This document shows positions 1 to 6,365 of a DNA stretch of 9,501 nt, piece by piece (position 1 is the stretch's first letter; each line of letters begins with the position of its first letter). The stretch covers positions 1 to 9,501 of the forward strand of contig NZ_JBGFGN010000139.1 in assembly GCF_041224595.1 (NCBI RefSeq), given 5' to 3'. The notes beneath the pieces were generated by a model. The model saw nothing but the letters and a program-made list of their open reading frames with translations. It did not search any database and was not told the origin of the DNA. The translations under genes were made by a program, and so were the position numbers. This DNA comes from Donghicola sp041224595 (lineage in GTDB: Bacteria > Pseudomonadota > Alphaproteobacteria > Rhodobacterales > Rhodobacteraceae).

Positions 1-55
1 CGTGAACCTGAAAAACATCCTTGGCCAGATCAAGGCCTACTGTCTTAACTGTCAT
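1..55 (-). CDS. IS110-family transposase, N-terminal fragment (runs off window)
   Basis: Reading leftward from the ATG at 55, the first 18 codons give MTVKTVGLDLAKDVFQVH. This is the characteristic start of IS110-family (DEDD, RuvC-like) transposases, and the Asp of G-L-D-L-A-K is the first acidic catalytic residue of that domain. Members of the family catalyse site-specific transposition, and some are guided by an element-encoded bridge RNA. On the minus strand the start is preceded by AAAGGAG with about 8 bases of spacing, a strong ribosome-binding site, which supports this start. Only the N-terminus is in the window, so it cannot be said whether the gene is complete, nor whether it belongs to the IS110 or IS1111 subgroup. 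A predicted RNA stem covers the ribosome-binding site (see the entry for 56-131). Confidence 0.8.
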   Translation of the reverse strand, partial: MTVKTVGLDLAKDVFQVH

Positions 56-131
56 TGAGTGGCTCCTTTCCTAGCAGTCATTGATAGCTGCACTTTGGCA
101 CATTCGATGCCGGTGGAGCAGGAGCCACCCA
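56..131 (-). promoter_or_regulatory. Inverted repeat burying the IS110 transposase ribosome-binding site
   Basis: On the minus strand, bases 131 to 120 (TGGGTGGCTCCT) can pair with bases 67 to 56 (AGGAGCCACTCA). That gives 12 pairs, 11 Watson-Crick and one G-U, closing a loop of 52 bases. The second arm contains the AGGAG ribosome-binding site of the transposase and ends immediately before its ATG. A transcript that starts upstream of 131 and reads leftward would therefore have an occluded start site. Sequestration of the ribosome-binding site in read-through RNA is an established control in other insertion sequences (IS10, IS50, IS200). Whether it operates here is inference. The repeat could instead be part of an element end or a structured guide RNA. 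Confidence 0.5.
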
Positions 132-302
132 CCTCATCCGCAACGGGCCGAGTCGCGACATTTAGCAGGCAGTGGGCGGGAGGACTAAGCCGCTCCGCGG
201 CATTGGCGCGCTTGGCTGATGTTGCGGCCCCGCGCCTATAGGATGCGCGTTTTGTGTTCTCGGCGACCTGGCTGACGATTGGGGCCTTCTCAATCATCAG
301 AC
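132..302. other. Non-coding stretch between IS110 transposase and integrase
   Basis: No gene is recognised here. Short open frames in both directions lack similarity to anything I know and lack ribosome-binding sites. The boundary between the IS110 element and the integrase-bearing element must lie in or near this stretch, but no clear terminal repeat marks it. In IS110-group elements the non-coding end upstream of the transposase encodes the bridge RNA, so part of this stretch (minus strand) could belong to such an RNA. I cannot show a donor or target loop from one copy. Confidence 0.4.
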
Positions 303-313
303 AGGAGGCTCCC

Positions 314-1444
314 ATGACAGAGGAGAGAGTGACACCGCTGCGTCAGCGGATGATCGAAGATATGAATATCCGCGGCTTGGGCGATAAGACCCAGAAGGCC
401 CACATTCGGAACGTGAAGCATTTCGCCGCCTTCCTCGGACGCTCGCCGGACACGGCAACACCGGAAGAACTTCGGTCATATCAGTTGAAGATGACCGAGG
501 ACGGGGTATCGGCCAGCACCTTCAACGTTCGGATCATTTCCTTGAGGTTCTTCTTCGGCGTGACCTGCGGCCGGGACGAGATGAAGCGTTTCATGCAGTT
601 TCACCGCAAACCCCGCAAGTTGCCGGTGGTGCTGAGCGTCGAGGAGGTGGCGGACTTGCTGGCCGCCGTTCCCGGGCCCGGGCTCAAGTATCGGGCTGCG
701 CTTGGCATCAGCTATGGCGCAGGGCTGAGGGCGTCCGAGGTGTGCCACCTCAAGGTCACTGACATCGACAGTGATCGCATGCTGATCCACGTCGATGAGG
801 GCAAGGGCGGGAGAGATCGCAAGGCGATGCTGTCGCCAAATCTGCTCGTGCTGTTGCGCGAATACTGGCGGGAGTCGCGGCCGGAAGGCTGGCTGTTCCC
901 GGGCAAGCCGAAGATCAATCCGCTATCGCCCCGTCAACTGAACAGGGCGTTCACTTCGGCCAAGCATATGGCCGGCATCCAGAAGGCAGCCACGCTGCAC
1001 ACCCTCCGCCACAGCTTCGCAACGCACCTGCTGGAAGCGAACACGGATGTCCGCGTCATCCAGGTACTGCTGGGCCACGCCAAGCTGACGACGACAGCGC
1101 GCTACACCCAAGTGGCGACCAAGACGATCCGCAGATCCGGTCCGAACAGTGTGTGCGCTCCCCTTTCCAGCGCGGCCAAAGGCGGCAGCAACTCCGAAAT
1201 GCACAGCCTTGTCGGGATCACCGACCGAGTTTGCGACCGTATCAGGCACCTGGCTCGCCATCAGCCGCACCCCGGACGCAGCCGCCGCCCCGACCGCCCG
1301 CGCACTTTCTCCATAGGACGATCCAAGACCCCCGCGGCTTCCTCCTTCCGAGGTTTGTCAACGCGGGCCTCCACCTCCCGGCCGCCCACGTCGCGCCGCG
1401 GCCCGCATCGAAAAACCTTCAGGGAAGCGGGCGTCCGCTGCTGA
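314..1444 (+). CDS. IS91-associated tyrosine recombinase/integrase with replaced C-terminus
   Basis: Site-specific recombinase of the XerC/XerD type that accompanies IS91-family transposases. Residues about 10-95 are a SAM-like (phage_int_SAM) core-binding domain. Residues about 105-270 are the catalytic domain, with R139 (G-L-R-A-S-E), K164, H229 and R232 (H-T-L-R-H), H255 (L-L-G-H) and nucleophile Y264 (A-R-Y-T), so the active site is complete. The ATG at 314 is chosen over an upstream in-frame GTG at 254 because AGGAGG lies at 303-308 with ideal spacing. Family resemblance stops after the motif A-T-K-T-I-R at base 1132 (residue 273). Relatives as I remember them continue for about 20 more residues and end near 290. 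Here 103 unrelated residues rich in Pro, Arg and Ser follow, which looks like read-through into joined DNA. The companion Y1/HUH transposase expected just downstream is absent. It is therefore a remnant, possibly still able to recombine. Confidence 0.82.
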   Translation: MTEERVTPLRQRMIEDMNIRGLGDKTQKAHIRNVKHFAAFLGRSPDTATPEELRSYQLKMTEDGVSASTFNVRIISLRFFFGVTCGRDEMKRFMQFHRKPRKLPVVLSVEEVADLLAAVPGPGLKYRAALGISYGAGLRASEVCHLKVTDIDSDRMLIHVDEGKGGRDRKAMLSPNLLVLLREYWRESRPEGWLFPGKPKINPLSPRQLNRAFTSAKHMAGIQKAATLHTLRHSFATHLLEANTDVRVIQVLLGHAKLTTTARYTQVATKTIRRSGPNSVCAPLSSAAKGGSNSEMHSLVGITDRVCDRIRHLARHQPHPGRSRRPDRPRTFSIGRSKTPAASSFRGLSTRASTSRPPTSRRGPHRKTFREAGVRC

Positions 1445-1538
1445 CTGGACGAACGGCAGCAATGCGCAGAGCGCGCACGGTTGGGAAAGGTGTACTACAC
1501 TTCGCAAGACAAGACGATGCGTTAGGAACGCAGGGACA
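1133..1538. other. Junction and gene-poor stretch downstream of the integrase
   Basis: From the end of integrase homology to the stop of the AraC-type gene I recognise no gene on either strand. The integrase frame runs open to 1444, and other open frames in both directions are low-complexity Arg/Pro/Ser/Ala strings typical of random GC-rich DNA. Small dyads occur: GTGTA-C-TACAC at 1490-1500, and a hairpin at 1518-1532 close to the AraC stop. The stretch is best read as scar DNA left by element turnover. It contains the lost junction to whatever followed the integrase. Confidence 0.45.
1518..1532 (-). terminator. Possible weak terminator hairpin after the araC-type gene
   Basis: TGCGTT-AGG-AACGCA is a perfect 6-bp stem with a 3-base loop, beginning seven bases past the stop codon of the leftward regulator gene. 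The minus-strand sequence after it (TCGTCTTGTCTTG) is only moderately T-rich, so intrinsic termination would be weak. Position is the main argument. Confidence 0.3.
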
Positions 1539-2396
1539 CTATGGCCAGTCGGCAAAGGAGACGTCTTCGCCCATCTCGCGATAGACCGGGGTGAAGGTTC
1601 GTCGGAATTGTGCAGGGGGCAGTTTTTCATGCCTGCGAAAGAACCGGCCAAAGTAGGCGGCGTCGTTGAAGCCGAGGCGATAAGCCACTTCGGACACCTG
1701 AAGGTTTGTCGTCACCAACAGGGCCTTGGCCTCTTCCATCAACCGACGCTGGATGTGTTGGTGCGGTGCGACGCCCAAAGCACGCTTCACGGCGGTGTTC
1801 AGACGGTCGCGGGTCACGCCGATGCGGCTGGCGTATTCTTCGGTGGTCCAATGATTTTGCAGGTGCAATTCGACCAGAGTGACGAAGCTGTCCGAAATCC
1901 GGTCCGGCTGCTGTTCCGGAGACTGCCGCACGGGCCCTGCGGCCCGCCAGACGTCGAGCAGCAAGAGCGCCACGCAATGGTTCAGAACAGTGTCGGCACC
2001 CGCTCGATCCTCTCGCAGTTCGGTTTCGATCCTGTCGAACATCGTGGTGACCGAAGCCAACAGAGCGTCTTCGAGATCCGATTTGAAGATCCTGCGGCTG
2101 ACGACCTCGCGGACATGCGCGGACAGGGCGTCCGTGGGCAGGGCACGGGCAATGGTGCGTTCCGGCAGCCGCAGGATACTGCCACGCGCCCCGGCGGACA
2201 GGGCAATCTGCGTGGTCCAGCCGCTCGGCGCCCAGATCAGACAAGGCGCCACGATCTCGCGTTCCACCTCTTCCGAGAGGAACGTGCCGCGTCCGGCAAG
2301 CAGCAACAACAACACCGCCCGATCGCCGGATGTGTGGAATTCGGTATTTGTGAGCGGGCTGCGGATGCGCTCCGCCTGGATGGTTTTGCGGTCCAT
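1539..2396 (-). CDS. AraC-family transcriptional regulator
   Basis: A 285-residue DNA-binding regulator, divergent from the ABC transport operon that it probably controls. The C-terminal third is a typical AraC/XylS domain. The first helix-turn-helix lies near residues 183-208 (T-T-E-E-Y-A-S-R-I-G-V-T). The second lies at about 232-266, with the hallmark S-E-V-A-Y-R-L-G-F and A-Y-F-G-R-F-F-R-R and the closing P-A-Q-F-R-R. Residues about 1-165 form a variable sensing region that I cannot assign to a ligand. Two starts are possible. The ATG at 2396 has GAGGG five to six bases upstream and is preferred. An in-frame ATG at 2429 adds 11 residues and has GGGGA upstream. The gene ends at TAG 1541-1539. 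Divergent placement suggests a local activator responding to the transported or oxidised substrate; this is inference. Confidence 0.88.
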   Translation of the reverse strand: MDRKTIQAERIRSPLTNTEFHTSGDRAVLLLLLAGRGTFLSEEVEREIVAPCLIWAPSGWTTQIALSAGARGSILRLPERTIARALPTDALSAHVREVVSRRIFKSDLEDALLASVTTMFDRIETELREDRAGADTVLNHCVALLLLDVWRAAGPVRQSPEQQPDRISDSFVTLVELHLQNHWTTEEYASRIGVTRDRLNTAVKRALGVAPHQHIQRRLMEEAKALLVTTNLQVSEVAYRLGFNDAAYFGRFFRRHEKLPPAQFRRTFTPVYREMGEDVSFADWP

Positions 2397-2441
2397 GTCA
2401 CCCTCGAAGAATTCCGTCAAAAGTACCATTCAATCCCCAAA

Positions 2442-2460
2442 ATGTCTATTATCGAGACAT
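2442..2460. promoter_or_regulatory. Operator-like dyad and promoter elements between divergent genes
   Basis: ATGTCT (2442-2447) and AGACAT (2455-2460) form a perfect 6-bp inverted repeat with a 7-base spacer in the AT-rich core of the divergent intergenic region. A rightward -10-like TAATAT lies at 2473-2478 without a good -35, so the dyad would sit on the -35 region, as expected for an activator-dependent promoter. On the minus strand GATAAT (2453-2448) inside the dyad spacer is a candidate -10 for the regulator gene. Binding of the adjacent AraC-type protein is plausible, although AraC proteins more often bind direct repeats; another regulator is possible. Confidence 0.45.
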
Positions 2461-2488
2461 CTTTTTTGTGCCTAATATTGTGGCACGC

Positions 2489-2540
2489 CGCGCATTGGAG
2501 GATGCGCGACGAACGGCCAGCGCAGGCATCAGACCTGCGC
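2489..2540 (+). promoter_or_regulatory. Two tandem stem-loops in the probable mRNA leader of the ABC operon
   Basis: CGCGCAT (2489-2495) pairs with ATGCGCG (2502-2508) around the loop TGGAGG. GCGCAGG (2520-2526) pairs with CCTGCGC (2534-2540) around the loop CATCAGA. Both stems are perfect 7-bp GC-rich repeats. If transcription starts shortly after TAATAT (2473-2478), the first hairpin is nearly at the 5' end of the message and the second ends about ten bases before the ribosome-binding site at 2550-2556. Neither is followed by a T run, so they are not terminators. They may stabilise the transcript, modulate translation or act as DNA operators. No known riboswitch class is recognised. Confidence 0.45.
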
Positions 2541-2563
2541 ACGCCATCTAAGGGAGGACATCA

Positions 2564-3799
2564 ATGACCTATTCACCAATGCGGGCCGCACGTGCGGTCT
2601 GCCGCCGATCCGCCATGCTTGCCACCGTTGCAGCTCTCTGCGCGGGCTCATCCATGGCCCTGGCGCAATCCGACACAATCACCATCGGCTACGCGGTGTC
2701 GAAATCCGGTCCCAACGCGGGTGGCTCGGACATGACCGTGACGCCCAACTACGAACTCTGGGTGTCGGAGGTGAATGCCGCCGGGGGCCTCAAGCTGCCG
2801 GACGGTTCGCAGAAGATGATCGAGGTCATCGCCTACGATGACCGTTCCTCGGCAGAGGAGGTGGTGCGTGCGGTGGAACGCCTGGCCACGCAGGACGAGG
2901 TGGATTTCATCCTCCCGCCTTGGGGCACCGGCTTCAACCTCGCGGTCGCGCCCTTGATGGCGAAATTCGGCTATCCCCATCTGGCAGGGGCCGCCGTCAC
3001 TGACAAGGCACCGGATTTCGTCAAGCGGTGGGACACCAGTTTCTGGTTCATGGGCGGCAGCGGCGATTACGTCGAGGCGCTGACAGAGATCCTTGTCGCA
3101 CAACGCGAGGCGGGCAGGATCAATGACCGCATCGCCATGATCTCGGTGGCGGATGGCTTTGGCATCGACTTGGTAAAGGCCGCGCGCCCCGCCTTCGAGG
3201 ATGCGGGCTTCGACATCAGCTATGACAAGACCTTCCCGCCGGAAACATCCGATTTCGCGACCATTCTCGGTGAAGCGGGCAATGCCGAGGCAGACACCTT
3301 CGTGGCCTTCAGCTACCCGCCGCACACCTTTGCCCTGACCAAGCAGGCGAAGGTCGCGGGCTTCAATCCGCCGGTCTTCTACCTTGGCGTCGGCGCGGGC
3401 TTCCCGGTCTACCCGAAGATCGCGGGCGGCTCGGTCGAGGGGGTCATGAGCCTAGGCGGCATCGACCCGAACAACACGCTGAACGCGGCCTACCGCGCCA
3501 AGCATGAGGAAATCGTCGGCCGTGCCCCAGATTACTGGGGGTCGGTTCTGGTCTATGCGTCGCTGCAGATGCTGGGGCAGTCGATCGAGCGCGTGGGTCT
3601 GGACAAGTCCGCCGTAGCGCAGGAGCTGTCGACCGGCACCTTTGCCACCGTGCTGGGCGAAGAGACCCGGCTGGAGGACAACCAGCTGCGCGCGATCAAT
3701 TGGGTCGGCCAGTGGCAGGACGGCCAGTTCGTCGCCGTGGCCCCGCAGGGCGGTGACGGCCTGACCGCCGTGCAGCTGCCGAAGCCCGACTGGCAATAA
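2564..3799 (+). CDS. ABC transporter periplasmic substrate-binding protein (LivK-like, Peripla_BP_6)
   Basis: A 411-residue exported binding protein of the branched-chain-amino-acid/HAAT type, which captures solute in the periplasm and delivers it to the membrane permeases encoded next. The start has a near-ideal AGGGAGGA a few bases upstream. Residues 1-34 are a Sec signal peptide: Arg-containing n-region, Ala/Leu core, cleavage after A-L-A. Cys26 lacks a lipobox, so a soluble protein is expected. The mature part begins I-T-I-G-Y-A-V-S-K-S-G-P-N, the family's typical first strand and ligand loop. It continues with V-I-A-Y-D-D-R-S-S and the late G-S-V-E-G-V-M-S strand. This superfamily binds amino acids, amides, urea and aromatic acids, so specificity cannot be read from sequence. 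The downstream aldehyde dehydrogenase hints at an aromatic or related carbon source. Confidence 0.9.
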   Translation: MTYSPMRAARAVCRRSAMLATVAALCAGSSMALAQSDTITIGYAVSKSGPNAGGSDMTVTPNYELWVSEVNAAGGLKLPDGSQKMIEVIAYDDRSSAEEVVRAVERLATQDEVDFILPPWGTGFNLAVAPLMAKFGYPHLAGAAVTDKAPDFVKRWDTSFWFMGGSGDYVEALTEILVAQREAGRINDRIAMISVADGFGIDLVKAARPAFEDAGFDISYDKTFPPETSDFATILGEAGNAEADTFVAFSYPPHTFALTKQAKVAGFNPPVFYLGVGAGFPVYPKIAGGSVEGVMSLGGIDPNNTLNAAYRAKHEEIVGRAPDYWGSVLVYASLQMLGQSIERVGLDKSAVAQELSTGTFATVLGEETRLEDNQLRAINWVGQWQDGQFVAVAPQGGDGLTAVQLPKPDWQ

Positions 3800-3809
3800 G
3801 CGCAAACGA

Positions 3810-3836
3810 GGGGGAGAGCCCGCGCCGCCCTCCCCC
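3810..3836 (+). promoter_or_regulatory. Intercistronic hairpin between binding-protein and permease genes
   Basis: GGGGGAG (3810-3816) pairs perfectly with CTCCCCC (3830-3836). After one mismatch the stem can continue with two more GC pairs. It lies in the 60-base gap, the largest inside the operon, 10 bases after the binding-protein stop, with no T run after it. Such hairpins commonly protect the upstream message and cause partial attenuation, so that the binding protein is made in excess over membrane subunits. That role is inferred here. Confidence 0.55.
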
Positions 3837-3859
3837 GACACAAACCAAACCGGACTCCC

Positions 3860-4723
3860 ATGCTAGATCATATCGTCAACGGGCTCGTGCTCGGCGGCAC
3901 CTACGCGCTTGTCGCGATGGGGCTGACCATCCAGTACGGCATCGCCCGCATCATGAACCTCAGCTTCGGCGACACGATCATCGCCGCGTGCTTTGCCACT
4001 TACCTGCTGTTCTCCGCCCTGAATGTCGGACCCTTGCTGGCATTGATCGTTCTTGTCCCTGCCGGCTACCTGATCAACCTCGGCATCTACCGTGTCATCA
4101 TGAAGCCGCTGGTGACCCGTGCGCCCGACGATGGCGCGCTGGAGGTGGACAGCATCCTCGTCACCTTCGGCCTGCTCTTCGTGATCCAGGGCGTGCTTTT
4201 GACGATCTTCGGCGGTGGCTACACCAGCTACAGCTTCCTGAACCAGCCGATCGAGGTGCTTGGCACCGCCGTCGCGGCGAACCGTCTGCTGGCGCTTGGG
4301 CTGTCACTGGCCATCGGCGCGGTGCTGGTGGCGGTCCTCTACCGTAGCCGTTGGGGCATGATCCTGCGCGCCGTGGCCGTCGCCCCGCAAAGCGCACCGC
4401 TCTTCGGCATCGACACTGACCGCGCCGCCCGCACCGCCTTTGCGCTGGGGGGCGCGCTGGCCGCCACCGGGGGCGTGGTGCTCTCGATGTTCCAGACCTT
4501 CACCGCCACGGGCGGCGTCGTCTTCACCATGAAGGCCCTGATCGTGGTGATCCTCGGCGGCAAGGGCAGCGTGCCCGGAGCCATCATCGCCGGGCTGCTG
4601 CTGGGCCTGGTCGAGACCTTCGTAGCCGCCTACGTCGATCCCGGCCTGACACTTGCCTCGGTCTATGCGGTGTTCCTTGCGCTGTTGCTGGTGCGGCCCA
4701 ACGGCCTGTTCGGAAAGGCGTGA
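3860..4723 (+). CDS. ABC transporter permease, LivH type
   Basis: A 287-residue inner-membrane permease (BPD_transp_2 family), one half of the transport channel. It opens with L-D-H-I-V-N-G-L-V-L-G-G-T-Y-A-L-V-A-M-G-L-T and the invariant-looking I-M-N-L-S-F-G, which are classic for LivH proteins. About eight hydrophobic segments follow. The cytoplasmic coupling loop is seen as L-R-A-V-A-V-A-P-Q-S-A-P-L-F-G-I-D, and the C-terminus contains V-I-L-G-G-K-G-S-V-P-G-A and R-P-N-G-L-F-G. Length is normal for the family. The ATG at 3860 lacks a clear Shine-Dalgarno sequence (only a short GGA), so expression may be lower than that of the binding protein. The stop is immediately followed by the LivM-type gene. 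Confidence 0.9.
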   Translation: MLDHIVNGLVLGGTYALVAMGLTIQYGIARIMNLSFGDTIIAACFATYLLFSALNVGPLLALIVLVPAGYLINLGIYRVIMKPLVTRAPDDGALEVDSILVTFGLLFVIQGVLLTIFGGGYTSYSFLNQPIEVLGTAVAANRLLALGLSLAIGAVLVAVLYRSRWGMILRAVAVAPQSAPLFGIDTDRAARTAFALGGALAATGGVVLSMFQTFTATGGVVFTMKALIVVILGGKGSVPGAIIAGLLLGLVETFVAAYVDPGLTLASVYAVFLALLLVRPNGLFGKA

Positions 4724-4725
4724 CG

Positions 4726-5640
4726 ATGAAACCTATCCATGCATTCCCGCTTGCCGGAGCAATCCTTGTCGCGCTTGCTGCTGCACCCCTCTTTGTGTCG
4801 GACTATTGGACCGGCGTGCTTTTGGGGATGACCGGCTACGTCACGCTCGCCACGGCCTGGGCGCTGTTCTCCGGCCCGACGCGCTATGTCTCGCTCGCCA
4901 CGGTCGCCTTCTTCGGAGTCGGTGCCTACACCGTCGCCGTGTTGAACGAAACGCTGCCCTATCCGCTGGTGCTGGCCAGCGCGGCGGGGATCGGTGCGGT
5001 CATTGCGCTGGTGGTCGGCCTGTCGACGCTGCGCTTGGCAGGCGTCTACTTCGTCATCTTCACCTTCGGGCTGGCCGAGCTGGTGCGCCAGACCGTCAGC
5101 TGGTGGGAGGTCAACGTGACCTACACCATGGGGCGCTACGTCTTTCTGCCGTTCGAGGGGCGGCACATCTACTGGCAGCTTCTGGCGCTCGCGACCGTCA
5201 CGCTGCTGATCTCCTGGGGGATCGGACGGACGCGGCTGGGGCTGGCGCTGCAGGCCATCGGCGATGACGAGACCGTCGCCGCCCACGCCGGCATCGATGT
5301 CACCCGGGTCAAGCTGCTGCTCTTCGTGATCTCAGCCACGCTGATCACCCTGACCGGTGCGATCCAGGCCCCGCGCTGGACTTATATCGAACCGTCGATC
5401 GTGTTCAATCCGACCGTCTCCTTCATGACGCTGATCATGGCACTTCTGGGCGGGGCGATGCGCCTCTGGGGGCCATTGGTAGGGGCAATCCCGCTGTTCT
5501 TCCTGTTCGAATGGCTGTCGGTGAGCTTCCCGGACCATTTCTCGATCATCCTCGGGCTGCTCTTCATCCTCATCGTCTTCTGGATGCCGCAGGGCGTGCT
5601 CGCCAAGATCGAGGACCTGCGCAAAGGAGGCCGGACATGA
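4726..5640 (+). CDS. ABC transporter permease, LivM type
   Basis: A 304-residue second permease subunit that would pair with the LivH-type protein to form the inner-membrane channel. It shows the LivM pattern: a hydrophobic N-terminus, then T-L-R-L-A-G-V-Y-F-V-I-F-T-F-G-L-A-E-L, the coupling loop L-Q-A-I-G-D-D-E-T-V-A-A-H-A-G-I-D, and the C-terminal L-L-G-G-A-M-R-L-W-G-P-L-V-G-A. I choose the ATG at 4726 because AAAGG at 4714-4718 gives seven bases of spacing. A GTG at 4720 would overlap the livH-type stop and add two residues but has poor spacing. The stop TGA overlaps the ATG of the next gene (ATGA), indicating translational coupling. Confidence 0.9.
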   Translation: MKPIHAFPLAGAILVALAAAPLFVSDYWTGVLLGMTGYVTLATAWALFSGPTRYVSLATVAFFGVGAYTVAVLNETLPYPLVLASAAGIGAVIALVVGLSTLRLAGVYFVIFTFGLAELVRQTVSWWEVNVTYTMGRYVFLPFEGRHIYWQLLALATVTLLISWGIGRTRLGLALQAIGDDETVAAHAGIDVTRVKLLLFVISATLITLTGAIQAPRWTYIEPSIVFNPTVSFMTLIMALLGGAMRLWGPLVGAIPLFFLFEWLSVSFPDHFSIILGLLFILIVFWMPQGVLAKIEDLRKGGRT

Positions 5641-6365
5641 GCGCGGCACTGCAACTGGACAACATGCACAAACGGTTCGGTGGGCTGGTGGCAGTCAAGG
5701 ACGTATCCTTTGCCCTGACCCCCGGCGAAGTGGTGGGGCTGCTTGGTCCGAACGGATCGGGTAAGACCACGGTGATGAACATGATCTCGGGCGCCCTGCC
5801 CTCTGACGGCGGTCGTGTCCGGGTCAGCGACACGGACATCACCCGGATGCCACCGCACCGCGTGGCCCGTCACGGCGTGGCCCGCACCTTTCAGCTGGTG
5901 CGCCCGCTACCAACACTCACCGCCGGCGAGAACGTCCTGCTGTCGCTGGCCTTTGGACATAAACGCCACTGGGGCCGCGAGGCACAGGCGATGGTCGAGG
6001 AAAAGCTGGCCTTCGTCGGGCTGGGCGGGCGTGGCAACGAGAGGGTCGGCAACCTGACCTATATCGACCAGAAGCGTCTGGAGATGGCCCGCGCCCTTGC
6101 GTCAGAGCCGGAAATCCTGCTGCTCGATGAATGGCTTGCCGGGCTGAACCCCTCTGAACTCAAGATCGGCATCGACCTTGTGCGCCACCTGCAGGGACAG
6201 GGTATGACCATCCTGCTGGTGGAACACATCATGGAAGCCGTCCGCGCCCTGTGTTCGCGCTGCATCGTCATGAGCGCGGGCGAAGTCATCGCCGAGGGCG
6301 GCACGCAGGACGTGCTCTCGCGGCCCGCCGTGATCAAGGCCTACCTGGGAGACGACCATGCTTGA
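5637..6365 (+). CDS. ABC transporter ATP-binding protein, LivG type
   Basis: A 242-residue ATPase that powers the transporter on the cytoplasmic face. Walker A is G-P-N-G-S-G-K-T (37-44), the Q-loop Gln is Q86 (A-R-T-F-Q-L-V-R), Walker B is I-L-L-L-D-E (160-165) and the H-loop is H197. Two positions depart from the textbook ATPase: the signature loop reads L-T-Y-I-D-Q (140-145) rather than LSGGQ, and the residue after the catalytic Glu is Trp (D-E-W-L-A-G-L-N-P) rather than Pro. I believe both occur together in a subgroup of LivG-like proteins, so the protein is probably active. AAGGAGG precedes the ATG. It overlaps the upstream gene by 4 bases and the next ATPase gene by 8. Confidence 0.9.
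   Translation: MSAALQLDNMHKRFGGLVAVKDVSFALTPGEVVGLLGPNGSGKTTVMNMISGALPSDGGRVRVSDTDITRMPPHRVARHGVARTFQLVRPLPTLTAGENVLLSLAFGHKRHWGREAQAMVEEKLAFVGLGGRGNERVGNLTYIDQKRLEMARALASEPEILLLDEWLAGLNPSELKIGIDLVRHLQGQGMTILLVEHIMEAVRALCSRCIVMSAGEVIAEGGTQDVLSRPAVIKAYLGDDHA

Noticed and set aside
254..313. Upstream GTG start that would add 20 residues to the integrase.
   Set aside because: The ATG at 314 has AGGAGG at ideal spacing and matches where the core-binding domain of relatives starts; the added residues look like untranslated leader.
1490..1500. Palindrome GTGTA-C-TACAC as an operator.
   Set aside because: It lies downstream of two convergently ending frames, not near a promoter, and short dyads like this arise by chance.
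1608..2567. A plus-strand open frame of 319 codons across the AraC-type gene.
   Set aside because: It is the complement of the well-supported AraC-family gene and has no recognisable domain or good ribosome-binding site. Only its last 22 codons were considered separately as a possible leader peptide.
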